A stretch of DNA of 55,573 bases from a bacterium (GTDB lineage: Bacteria; Actinomycetota; Acidimicrobiia; Spongiisociales; Spongiisociaceae). Positions 37,290 to 44,875 of the stretch are shown in pieces. Made by a program: the position numbers and the translations under genes. The DNA lies in contig JAPPHZ010000047.1 in the NCBI GenBank assembly GCA_028820935.1, positions 1 to 55,573 on the forward strand. The letters are read 5' to 3'. A model generated the notes under the pieces. It was not told the DNA's origin. It worked only from the letters and a program-made list of their open reading frames with translations, and searched no databases. The stretch's first letter is position 1; the number at the start of each line of letters is the position of its first letter.

Positions 37290-38822
37290 GTGCTGTTCGT
37301 GGTGTTTGATCGGGCGTTGGAGTCGAAGGGGGTGGCGACCTGGGTGCATACGGAGATGGTGAGGTCGGCGGCGCGGGTGTTGGGCGGTGATGTGGGGTTG
37401 GGGTGGGACAGTCCGGATCCATTGGCGTCGGCGGAGATTGTGGGGGCGTTTTCGGATGCGCCGAATCAGAGGTTGGGGCAGACAGCTGCCGAAGCGATGG
37501 GGGTGGTGGCGGTGACCACGCAGCCTCCGGTTGGGATCCGGAAGCTGTTGGGGTTGCAGGGGGCTGGTGGGAGGGTGGAACTGGGGGTGGTGATGGTAAC
37601 CGACGAGGCAGTGGACGAGACACAGATCAAGATTCAAGTGGCGGCGTCGTGGGTGTTGTCCGTTTCGGCAGAGGGGACCAAAAGGGAGTTGCGGAAGATC
37701 CGGCGGGTGCGGAAATGGTTGGCTTGGAAGGCGGCGGAGTCTCATCGGTTGGACGAAGCGGACGGGCGGAAACGTCGGCGGGGGGCGGTGGTGGCGGCTA
37801 GTGAGCCGTTCCACGAGTTGATTGCCGAGAAGGGTGTCGAGGAGATACAGATCCGAGGTTCGCAAAGTATGTATGTGTTGTTTGCGAACGGGGATCGGGA
37901 GAAGCGGCCGTCGCCGTTTCCGACGGATGCGGACCTGTTGGAAACTTTGAGGACGGTGGCGTCGCATGGCGGGTCGAAGAAGCTGTTCTCGCCGATGCGG
38001 CCGATGTTGGATGTGCAGTTGGCGCCTCAGTGGAGGTTGCATGGGGAGGGGTTTGTTAGCAGCCCGACCAATGCGGTGTTGCGTTACAACATGGGCGGCA
38101 CCAAGACTCTGTCTGAGCTGGAGGTTGCCGATGAGGGGTTGTTGTCGTTGTTGGTGGGGGCGGCAGCCGGTGACGTGCGGGCGAATGTGATGGTGGCGTC
38201 GCCGCCGAGCGGGGGGAAGACCACGATTGTGCAGTGCATTTGTGGGGAGGTTGCGGAGTCGGAGCGGATCGACACGATCGAGGACACCAAGGAGTTGATG
38301 CTGTCGGAGTATGGGATCCATGAGAACACGATCGCCCGGTTCACGAGGGACGAGAACCAAGAGGGCGTCGCGGTGTTTTCAATGGCCGATCACATTCGGG
38401 CGGCGAAGCGGGCCAACAGCAGCAAGGTGGTCGTGGGGGAGATCCGCGGGGAGGGGACAGAGGCCATGTTGGACACGTTTTCGTCGGGCTGGGTGGGGTG
38501 TTTGGCGACCATTCACAGTCCACCGGGGGCGGGGATGTTGCAGAAACTGGTGCAGTATGCCACCAGCGAGGGAGCGACGGAGAGGTATGCGAGGCGTCAG
38601 ATCGCCAATGGGGTGGATTTGTTGGTGTGGATGGGCCTTAACGAGCAGAACGAGCGGGTGGTGGCGGATGTGACTCAGGTGCTGGGTATCGACGAGCGGT
38701 CGGGGCTTATCCGCACCCGGGGGTTGTGGAAGTGGCACCCGGGGGGTCGGTGGGCGGTTCCGACCGGGAAACCGGAGGGGCGGATAGCGGACCTTTACGA
38801 GTCGGTGGGGGTGGCGTTGTGA
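37290..38822 (+). CDS. tadA: TadA/CpaF-type secretion ATPase
   Basis: 510 residues. An unrecognised N-terminal region of about 170 residues precedes the CpaF/VirB11-like hexameric ATPase domain. The P-loop is SPPSGGKTT (about 305-313), a less common form than GPTGSGKT. The rest is canonical: TIEDTKEL (about 329-336), VVVGEIRGE with the catalytic Glu (about 380-388), and the His box LATIHS. It drives pilus assembly from the cytoplasm. Being VirB11-related, it could also serve the type IV secretion channel, which has no VirB11 of its own in this window. Start GTG 37290; the next gene overlaps its stop (GTGA). Confidence 0.87.
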   Translation: MLFVVFDRALESKGVATWVHTEMVRSAARVLGGDVGLGWDSPDPLASAEIVGAFSDAPNQRLGQTAAEAMGVVAVTTQPPVGIRKLLGLQGAGGRVELGVVMVTDEAVDETQIKIQVAASWVLSVSAEGTKRELRKIRRVRKWLAWKAAESHRLDEADGRKRRRGAVVAASEPFHELIAEKGVEEIQIRGSQSMYVLFANGDREKRPSPFPTDADLLETLRTVASHGGSKKLFSPMRPMLDVQLAPQWRLHGEGFVSSPTNAVLRYNMGGTKTLSELEVADEGLLSLLVGAAAGDVRANVMVASPPSGGKTTIVQCICGEVAESERIDTIEDTKELMLSEYGIHENTIARFTRDENQEGVAVFSMADHIRAAKRANSSKVVVGEIRGEGTEAMLDTFSSGWVGCLATIHSPPGAGMLQKLVQYATSEGATERYARRQIANGVDLLVWMGLNEQNERVVADVTQVLGIDERSGLIRTRGLWKWHPGGRWAVPTGKPEGRIADLYESVGVAL

Positions 38823-39631
38823 ACCTTCGGGCCTGGGTGGTCGTGGCGGCGGTGGTGCTGGTGGTCGTGGCCGTGGTGTGGAGGCCTTCTGGTCCGGTGG
38901 CTCATGTGCCCACTGAAGTGGGGCGGATGCGGGCCCGGGGCCAGTTACGTAGCGTGGTGGAGGTGTACGGGGTTCCCGCCGCCGTGATTGTGGCGGGGTT
39001 GTGGTGGTGGCAGTCGGTCGAGTTGGCCTTGGCAGTCGGGGTGGTGACGTGGGGGTGCGTGGCGATGTGGCAGGCGGCCCGGGAGATCCGCCGCAGTGTG
39101 AGCATGGTGGCTTCGTTGGCCGGTTTCACCACGGTGCTGGCGGGCCAGGCGAGGACCGCGGGCACAGTGGAGGAGGCTGTTCGGGAGGCGGGACCGTTGG
39201 TGTCCGGTCCGGTGACCGAGGCCGCTGCGGAGTTGGGGGACACAGTCAGCCGGCGGGGGATTGTGGCTGCTGCGGGGACGTTCGTGAGGGGGGTCAACGT
39301 GCCGGCGGCGGCGTGGCTGGGGATGATCGTTGTGAAGGCATCGACGGGGGGAGGAAGATGGGCGGACGCGGTGCGGATCCTGCGGTCGGAGACTGTGCAG
39401 GAGGCGGAGATTCTGCGGGAGTTGCGTAAGCAGGTGGCGGCGAAGATGCCGTCGGCGATGTTCATGCTCGTGGCGGGTGCTGCGACGGTGGCGGCGGCGG
39501 GGTGGCTGTACCCGGAGGTGGGTACCTGGATCGCGGGACCGGGGGCAAGGATCGTGCTGGCGGCCGCGGTGATGGCAAGCCTGAACGCCAAGCGTGCGGC
39601 GGGTGCTGCTACCGCGTTTCTGAGGACTTGA
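38819..39631 (+). CDS. tadB: TadB-like platform membrane protein (T2SSF family)
   Basis: 270 residues from GTG 38819, overlapping the tadA stop by GTGA. Hydrophobic helices lie at about 5-22, 45-80 and 220-260, with a cytoplasmic T2SSF domain between (LAGFTTVLAGQARTAGTVEEAVREAGP, then the RSETVQEAEILRELRKQVAAK part). TadB and TadC form the inner-membrane platform on which TadA acts. Gene order tadA-tadB-tadC supports the call. Confidence 0.82.
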   Translation: MNLRAWVVVAAVVLVVVAVVWRPSGPVAHVPTEVGRMRARGQLRSVVEVYGVPAAVIVAGLWWWQSVELALAVGVVTWGCVAMWQAAREIRRSVSMVASLAGFTTVLAGQARTAGTVEEAVREAGPLVSGPVTEAAAELGDTVSRRGIVAAAGTFVRGVNVPAAAWLGMIVVKASTGGGRWADAVRILRSETVQEAEILRELRKQVAAKMPSAMFMLVAGAATVAAAGWLYPEVGTWIAGPGARIVLAAAVMASLNAKRAAGAATAFLRT

Positions 39632-39638
39632 ACGCGAG

Positions 39639-40370
39639 ATGGTTCCTTGGGAAGCGTGGGCTGTTGCCGGACTGATGGTGGCAGGGGTGGGGACTGTGGT
39701 GCTGGTGCCTTCGCGGGCAGTGCGGGATGCTGAGGCGTTGACGGCTATGGGTTGGCCGCCCGGGCGCATAACCGCGGTGGGGTGGGCGTTGGCGGTGACG
39801 ATCGGTGTGGGAGTGGGGGGTGTGCTGTGGGTGGTGGTCGGGATAGGCCCGGCGCTGGTGTGGCTGGTGGCGGCCGTGAACTGGCTGATGCGATTGGTGG
39901 TGGCGACCCTGCGGGCGGGTGTGCTCGGTGGGTTCGGGCCGGCCCGGGATCGGGCACTGTTGAAGTGGCTTCGGGGGGTGAGGTTGGCATCCGGCTCTGC
40001 CGATCCCCTGCAGTCGGCGGTGGTGGAGGCGGCGGAGAAGGTCCCGGATCGTGCTTTCGGGCCGGTGAAATCGGCGATCAGCCGGGCGTTGAGCAGCGGA
40101 AAGGACCCTTTGTATGCGGTGGAGAAACTGCTGCGAGGTTCCCCCGCCGAGGCGATGGTGGCGCAGTTGTCAACCATCGACAGGTCTGGCGGGCGTGCTA
40201 CGGAGCAGATAGACGAGGTGCTGGCCGAGGTGGTGAGTGAGCTGGCGTCAACGCGGCTGGAGGAGGTGGAGCGGCTGGGAAGGTCCATGGAAAGTGCTGC
40301 GGCCTCGGCGGTGCTGATCGCCGTTGGAGTGGTGATGTTGGCGGTCGTGTCCGCCACCTTTGCGTTCTGA
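39639..40370 (+). CDS. tadC: TadC-like platform membrane protein (T2SSF family)
   Basis: 243 residues. N-terminal helices at about 5-25 and 45-90, a helical cytoplasmic domain (SADPLQSAVVEAAEKVPDRA, then MVAQLSTIDRSGGRATEQID) and a final helix at about 220-240. This is the usual TadC layout and it directly follows tadB. Start ATG 39639 is 8 bp after the tadB stop. Confidence 0.8.
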   Translation: MVPWEAWAVAGLMVAGVGTVVLVPSRAVRDAEALTAMGWPPGRITAVGWALAVTIGVGVGGVLWVVVGIGPALVWLVAAVNWLMRLVVATLRAGVLGGFGPARDRALLKWLRGVRLASGSADPLQSAVVEAAEKVPDRAFGPVKSAISRALSSGKDPLYAVEKLLRGSPAEAMVAQLSTIDRSGGRATEQIDEVLAEVVSELASTRLEEVERLGRSMESAAASAVLIAVGVVMLAVVSATFAF

Positions 40371-40399
40371 AGTAAACCAAATCAGAAAGGAGCAGATAT

Positions 40400-40609
40400 A
40401 TGAGTGGTTGGTTAGGTGTCCTGCAAAGGGTGCTGCTGGTGTTGGCGATAGGAGCAATGGTTGGAGCGGTTGTCTGGGGCATAGTGAATGCGATGGGCGA
40501 GGACATAGACGTGGACCAGGGTGTGGACCTGTCCCTTATCACCAACGAGACCACCTGCGAACTGGCGGGTGGCACATGGACCGCGGCCAACACTCCGCCC
40601 TGTGCCTGA
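40400..40609 (+). CDS. Small pilin-like membrane protein (Flp position)
   Basis: 69 residues; AAAGGAG eight bases before ATG 40400. One hydrophobic helix (about 9-30) and a short outside part with a Cys pair. It sits where the Flp pilin gene usually lies, after tadC, and has Flp-like size. The class III prepilin signal (Gly, then Glu-Tyr at +5/+6) is missing. It shares the start MSxWLGxL with the next two proteins, so the three look like one family. Confidence 0.6.
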   Translation: MSGWLGVLQRVLLVLAIGAMVGAVVWGIVNAMGEDIDVDQGVDLSLITNETTCELAGGTWTAANTPPCA

Positions 40610-40640
40610 TCCGGACGGTCCTATCAGGAGATAGCGGCCC

Positions 40641-41078
40641 TTGAGCGAGTGGCTGGGTTTCCTGAAGATGGGAACGGCGATGATGGTGCTGTTGGGGATG
40701 CTGTTCTCGGTGTTCTTCCGGGAACTTGCCCGGTCCGCGTCTGCTGGTGCGGCGTCCGCCTCGGCGGCTGCGGCCGTGAAGGTGCTACGGAGTGACAGCG
40801 ACCGCGCGTGGGACTGCACGGAGGGGGATGCGTTGTGGGCCCCGGCCGAGGAAGCCGCCGTGTTGACCGCGTTGGGCCTGGCCGGCGCCTTGCGGCAGGT
40901 GAACGTGACCGCGGTTGAAGTAATCGCTCACCCGACCGAATGTTGGGTGGGTGTCACGGTGCGGACTGTGGCCCGGGGGGCGCGAAGAATGTTGCCCGCG
41001 GGGGCGACGAGCTGTGCGCCGGTGGGGGTTGACCCCTTCGGGGAACCTCCCCCCTGCGGCACCTTCGTATCGGAGTGA
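40641..41078 (+). CDS. TadE-like minor pilin
   Basis: 145 residues from TTG 40641, with AGGAG ten bases upstream. It begins MSEWLGFLKMGTAMM, one long N-terminal hydrophobic helix, then an Ala-rich extended helix (ASAGAASASAAAAVKVL) as in TadE/TadG, and a small Cys-containing outside domain. Position between the pilin-like gene and two similar genes supports a minor pilin role. Confidence 0.6.
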   Translation: MSEWLGFLKMGTAMMVLLGMLFSVFFRELARSASAGAASASAAAAVKVLRSDSDRAWDCTEGDALWAPAEEAAVLTALGLAGALRQVNVTAVEVIAHPTECWVGVTVRTVARGARRMLPAGATSCAPVGVDPFGEPPPCGTFVSE

Positions 41079-41079
41079 C

Positions 41080-41400
41080 ATGAGCGAGGCACTGGGACTG
41101 TTGAAAGTGCTGGGAGTGGTGGTGCTGTGCGTGGCGATGTTGCATTTGGTCGGCACCAAGTCGATCGTGGACGGGAGGGTGTTGGCCGCGGCCGAGCGAG
41201 CGGCGGAAGCGGCCGCGGCCCATCCGGGTCGGGCCGCCGCGCAGGCATCGGCGGAGGAGGCAGTTGCGCGGGCGCTGTTCGGGGTGTGTTCCAACCAGAC
41301 GGTGCAGTTGCCGAGACAGTGGAACAACGCCGAGCAGGTTGCCGCGGTGGTGACGTGCGCTACCAGCCGGGCAACGGCGTTGTACCCGGCTGGACCGTGA
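41080..41400 (+). CDS. TadE-like minor pilin, second copy
   Basis: 106 residues from ATG 41080, starting beside the previous stop. The N-terminus MSEALGLLKVLGVVV matches those of the two genes before it. A hydrophobic helix is followed by an Ala/Glu-rich helix (about 35-70) and a short Cys-containing domain. Likely another minor pilin or pseudopilin. Confidence 0.6.
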   Translation: MSEALGLLKVLGVVVLCVAMLHLVGTKSIVDGRVLAAAERAAEAAAAHPGRAAAQASAEEAVARALFGVCSNQTVQLPRQWNNAEQVAAVVTCATSRATALYPAGP

Positions 41401-41409
41401 GGAGCGAAG

Positions 41410-41751
41410 ATGGGGACTAGCTTGCTGGCGCTGGTGATAGCACAGGCGGCGTTGCTGCTGGCCTCGATGTTGGGCGACTACGCCCGGTTTGTGCAACACA
41501 CCGACATTGTGCGAGACCGGGCGGAACGGGTCGCTTCCGACCTGGCCGAGCACTGTGTGGTGGCGGGAAACGATTGCACCGCCGACGACCGGGTGTGCGC
41601 GACTGCCGATCAGAAGATGAAAGTTACGGTGTCCCACCACTGGGAACCGCGGTTGTGGGTGGGACTGTCACCAGTGCAAGCCACATACGAGAGGTCGTTT
41701 GCCACCGCGACGGTGATTGATCTGAGGGCGGTGATCGCACCGTGCGTCTGA
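41410..41751 (+). CDS. Small membrane protein of the Tad operon
   Basis: 113 residues; GAGGAGCG precedes ATG 41410. One N-terminal hydrophobic helix (about 4-22), then a mostly outside domain with four cysteines (CVVAGNDC, VCATAD and the C-terminal PCV). General layout is TadE/TadF-like, but the MSxxLG start of its neighbours is absent. The next gene overlaps it by 10 bp. Confidence 0.55.
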   Translation: MGTSLLALVIAQAALLLASMLGDYARFVQHTDIVRDRAERVASDLAEHCVVAGNDCTADDRVCATADQKMKVTVSHHWEPRLWVGLSPVQATYERSFATATVIDLRAVIAPCV

Positions 41752-42941
41752 CGTACACCCAGCGACGGCTGCGGACACCGGCTGGGCGGCGGGAGACATG
41801 GCGATGGGGGATGGCCATCGGGTGGCTGGCGCTGGTTGTGACTCTTGCTCTGATGCTGTGGCGCCGGGGTTGGATGGTGTCGGAGTGGCGACATGTGCAG
41901 GCCGCCTGGGAGGTCCTGCTGGGCGGGCAGATCTCGGAGGAAGTCGTAAGCCTGGTGATCACCGTGGCGCTGGTGATGTGCCTGCCCAGCTTGGTGCTGG
42001 CCGTGCGGCTGTCGGTCAGGCTAAGGCCGTGGCGACCGCACAGCGGGGGGATGAACCTGGCGATCCCAACGGTGCGGCTTTCTCCTCCGGGCGCCGAGGC
42101 ATGGCGGTTCATAGGCCAGCAACGTCTCCTGGAACGCTTCGCCGACGCTGACCTGGCGCCGCCCGGACCGCCCATGGCTGTTCCGGGGATGTTGGGAGGT
42201 CCCGCCCCGCCGCCGGCGACCGTATCGGAGGAAACCGGGGAGGTGGATCCCCCCGCGGGCACCGGCGACGCCGTCCCCTCATCGGAGAAAGCCAAGGCCG
42301 AGATGGAGCGTCTGGTGAGCGCCTCGGACAACGAAATGGTGGCGGCGGGAAAAAGGGCCGTCTCGTCGATGCCGTCCACCACGGTCGTGTTGCCGCCCAA
42401 AAAGTCCGCGCCCGCCGGACCGGAAGTCAAGATTTTCCGGCTGTTCAAGGAGAACCCCAACATGCGGGAGGAACGGGCCAGCGTGGTCCTACTGTTCGCG
42501 ATGCACAACGAAGCAATCGAGAACGCCGACGTTGCCCAAGTGTGTCGGATCAGAAGGGATCGCGTCCGGAGCCTGTTGTGGAGGTTGGAGAAAGAGGGAT
42601 GGTTGCAGCGTGCAGGCACGGCAAAGTACAAATGGGGCAAGTACGCCACCACTGACCTTGGGTTGTTGATCGGAGCTGTCAAGACAGGCAAAGAGGAGGC
42701 CGCGGCCACCGTGGCCGCCACCATACGAACTCCGCTACCGGGATTGGATGCCGACTGGATCACAAGCGAAATGTGGACCCTCCGCCGCTCCCTGCGGACG
42801 GCCGCGATGGAAACGCTGGAGGCAGCCCGGGAACGGTGGCCCCACAACGAAGTGTTCACGTCGGCTCTCCACAACATCACAGAGAAAGCGCAGCAGCCAG
42901 GAGAGGAATCGAAGCAGAGGACCAACCGAGGCGCGGGGTAG
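41742..42941 (+). CDS. Membrane protein with cytoplasmic winged-helix domain
   Basis: 399 residues from GTG 41742. Two membrane helices (about 22-42 and 66-90) are followed by a Pro-rich linker and, at about 235-300, a winged-helix-like segment (EERASVVLLFAMHNEA, ADVAQVCRIRRDRVRSLLWRL, KEGWLQRAGTAKYKWGKYATT). A membrane-tethered DNA-binding protein at the end of a pilus operon could sense assembly and control transcription; that is inference. The C-terminal tail is helical and charged. No named family recognised. Confidence 0.6.
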   Translation: MRLTYTQRRLRTPAGRRETWRWGMAIGWLALVVTLALMLWRRGWMVSEWRHVQAAWEVLLGGQISEEVVSLVITVALVMCLPSLVLAVRLSVRLRPWRPHSGGMNLAIPTVRLSPPGAEAWRFIGQQRLLERFADADLAPPGPPMAVPGMLGGPAPPPATVSEETGEVDPPAGTGDAVPSSEKAKAEMERLVSASDNEMVAAGKRAVSSMPSTTVVLPPKKSAPAGPEVKIFRLFKENPNMREERASVVLLFAMHNEAIENADVAQVCRIRRDRVRSLLWRLEKEGWLQRAGTAKYKWGKYATTDLGLLIGAVKTGKEEAAATVAATIRTPLPGLDADWITSEMWTLRRSLRTAAMETLEAARERWPHNEVFTSALHNITEKAQQPGEESKQRTNRGAG

Positions 42942-43065
42942 GCGATTCCTGCGTGGGCGTCCCGCCCGGAAAGGGGGTCTCTTCGCCGGGCCGCTCAATC
43001 CGAGCCGGTCCCCCACAGACAAACGGGTGGGTGGAACCGGTCCAACAAAATGTCATCGGGACACC

Positions 43066-43084
43066 GAAAGCCCGTTGAGCTTTC
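43066..43084. terminator. Candidate terminator between convergent operons
   Basis: A hairpin with arms GAAAGC and GCTTTC and a 7-nt loop overlaps the last codon region of the integrase gene; an alternative pairing uses AAGCCC and GGGCTT. It lies where the Tad operon and the minus-strand integrase converge. No long U run follows on either strand. Confidence 0.4.
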
Positions 43085-44231
43085 AGGGCTTGATGTATCT
43101 TCCCCAGGCTTCCATGACCTCGCGGCGTCGGCCGAGCAGGTCGCTTCTGGCATAGGCGCCCTCGACGCCTTTGACGATGTGTGACAGCGCCGCCTCCGCC
43201 ACCTCCCTGCGGATGCCCAGCTCGCCGCACCAATCCCGAAAACTCGACCGGAGTCCGTGAACGGTGCCGATGCCGAGCCTGCGGAACGCCGCCGCCAGGG
43301 CCCCGTGACCTATCGGACCGCCGCGCACCCCCGGAAAGATCAGCGCTCCGGGGTCCGCCGGGTCCGAGTGGCGGGCGGCCTTGTGCAGCACGTCGAGGCT
43401 CATCGTGCCGAGCGGCACCCGGTGGTCTCTCTGGGTCTTCATCCTCTCGGCGGGGACCGTCCACACTCGTTCCTCGAAGTCGATCTCGGACCAGCGGGCG
43501 CCGCGGGCTTCCCCCGTCCTGGCGGCGGTGGCCGCTATGAACTGGATGGCAAGTCCGGTCGAGGCCGCCACGTTGGATCGTTCGACCCTCCGGAGCGCCT
43601 CGGCCACGTCGGCGTGGTCTATCGCCCGATGGTGGGCGACCGGCCTGGTTTTTCGTGGCAGCGTCGCCGACAGGGCCTCCCCGACCGGATTGTCCGACCG
43701 GTAGCCCTGGGCCATCGCCCACTGCATCACCTGTCCGATGCGCCGCTTCAGGTGCTCGGCCTGCCGCGGTTTGGCATGCCAGAGGGGGGCGACCACCGAG
43801 AGGACGTGAGCGGTGGTGATCCTGTCGACCGGCATGTGACCGATCCGCGGGTAGACGTGGTTGGCGAACCCGTTGCGCCAGGCGGACTCGGTGCGGCTTC
43901 CCGGTTTCCAGCCCCGCGAGTGGAGCCTTATCGTCCGGTCGGTGGCCTTCCGGAAGTTGGGGATGCCGCCGCCCCGGGGGTCCTGGCCCTGTTCGATCGC
44001 CCGGCGGTTTTCCAGGGCCTTCCGCCGCGCCTCGGCGAGGGACACCACCGGGAAGGCCCCCAGGCCGAGGTTGGTTGTCCGTTCGTTGATGCGGACCCGC
44101 TGCACCCACGATTTGCGGACCCCGCCGCCCTTGCGCGGTTGGACCACCAGCGCCAGCCCGTGGGAACCGCGGCCGTCCCCGTACCGTCCCGGTCTCTTCA
44201 CCGTCCGCACGAATCCCGCGTAAAGACGCAC
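43083..44231 (-). CDS. P4-type tyrosine integrase, apparently intact
   Basis: 382 residues. N-terminal arm-binding part (DUF4102-like, GLGAFPVVSLAEARRKAL) and catalytic domain with all box residues: Arg in ARTGEARG, HGLRSSFRDW (HxxR), a second His in ALSHIVKGVE and the nucleophile Tyr in GAYARSDLL. Start GTG 44231 follows AGGGGG. P4-type integrases usually lie just inside one end of the element they move, transcribed away from the attachment site, which would place att to the right (44.2-44.5 kb) and the element to the left. No tRNA gene is visible there. This is the only functional-looking integrase in the window. Confidence 0.9.
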   Translation of the reverse strand: MRLYAGFVRTVKRPGRYGDGRGSHGLALVVQPRKGGGVRKSWVQRVRINERTTNLGLGAFPVVSLAEARRKALENRRAIEQGQDPRGGGIPNFRKATDRTIRLHSRGWKPGSRTESAWRNGFANHVYPRIGHMPVDRITTAHVLSVVAPLWHAKPRQAEHLKRRIGQVMQWAMAQGYRSDNPVGEALSATLPRKTRPVAHHRAIDHADVAEALRRVERSNVAASTGLAIQFIAATAARTGEARGARWSEIDFEERVWTVPAERMKTQRDHRVPLGTMSLDVLHKAARHSDPADPGALIFPGVRGGPIGHGALAAAFRRLGIGTVHGLRSSFRDWCGELGIRREVAEAALSHIVKGVEGAYARSDLLGRRREVMEAWGRYIKP

Positions 44232-44364
44232 CGTTTACCCCCTTCAATCCTCCGTTATCACTTCCGTTGTCACCATATTAACGTGATGCTATGTTATTCT
44301 ATGAAACCGCCTGCGACAAGCCAAATCGGGAAAACCCTATGTTTTCCCAGGTCAAAGGAGTATT

Positions 44365-44475
44365 ATGGAACATTATGAAACTTCCCGGATTTGGGGTAGG
44401 TGTTTTGATTCCGTCAACGCCCACCTGGCGCAGTCTGCGATTTATTTCAAATCAGTTGGCGATTTAGGGCGCTGA
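44365..44475 (+). CDS. Possible 36-residue ORF beyond the integrase
   Basis: ATG 44365 lies four bases after AAAGGAG and opens a short frame (MEHYETSRIWGRCFDSVN...) ending at TGA 44473-44475. The good ribosome site is the only support. It could be a truncated gene at the integration junction or a chance frame. Confidence 0.3.
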   Translation: MEHYETSRIWGRCFDSVNAHLAQSAIYFKSVGDLGR

Positions 44476-44839
44476 CAGGCCGTTTTCCCGGTTTTCGGTG
44501 GTTTCGGGCGGTTGTGACCGTTTCGGAGGGTGGTGTGGTCTAGCTGTTGGCTTTTGACGGCTGCCGTGGGTGGGGTTCCGGTTTTTCGGGCGCGCCGAAG
44601 CCGACAGCGGGAGTGGTTGCTGTCGGTGCTGTGTCCCCGGGGGTGTGTTAGGTGGGTGGCCCTCGGGTTATCAGCCCGTTGGCCACATCAGCTGTCTGGA
44701 CAGGACGCTGGGTGGCCCTATGGGTGGGTGGCTGTTTGTTGTCTGGTTCGCGTTAGTTGTCGTGGTCGAAGTCGTTGGGTTGGCGGAGGTTGTGGGCGAG
44801 GAGGCGAAGTTATGGGCGGGATGGGTCTGGAGAACCTGT
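44476..44839. other. Gene-free G/T-rich stretch; possible element edge
   Basis: About 360 bp with marked strand asymmetry: the plus strand is rich in G and T with few A and C runs. The frames are composition artefacts. It separates the integrase from the defence-like region and may include the attachment site, but I found no repeat of it elsewhere in the window. Confidence 0.35.
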
Positions 44840-44868
44840 TTGGTGGGGCTCGGAGACTCTGGTATATT
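44840..44868 (+). promoter_or_regulatory. Promoter of the XRE-ImmA pair
   Basis: TTGGTG (44840-44845), a 17-bp spacer and TATATT (44863-44868), then exactly 7 bp to ATG 44876. The spacing predicts a leaderless transcript, as at 7760 and 20426, but without the CGAACG operator. Confidence 0.65.
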
Positions 44869-44875
44869 TCCTGGT

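Noticed and set aside
36366-38360. 664-codon minus-strand frame opposite the CpaB/TadA-like genes
   Set aside because: Arg/His/Pro/Gln-rich antisense shadow of well-supported plus-strand genes.
42877-44247. Long minus-strand frame overlapping the integrase gene
   Set aside because: Out of frame with the integrase, rich in Arg/Gly/Pro and without any domain; a shadow of 43083-44231.
44232-44480. tRNA gene as integration target next to the P4-type integrase
   Set aside because: I looked for a T-loop and acceptor end; GATTCCGTC near 44406 does not fold into a tRNA by eye.
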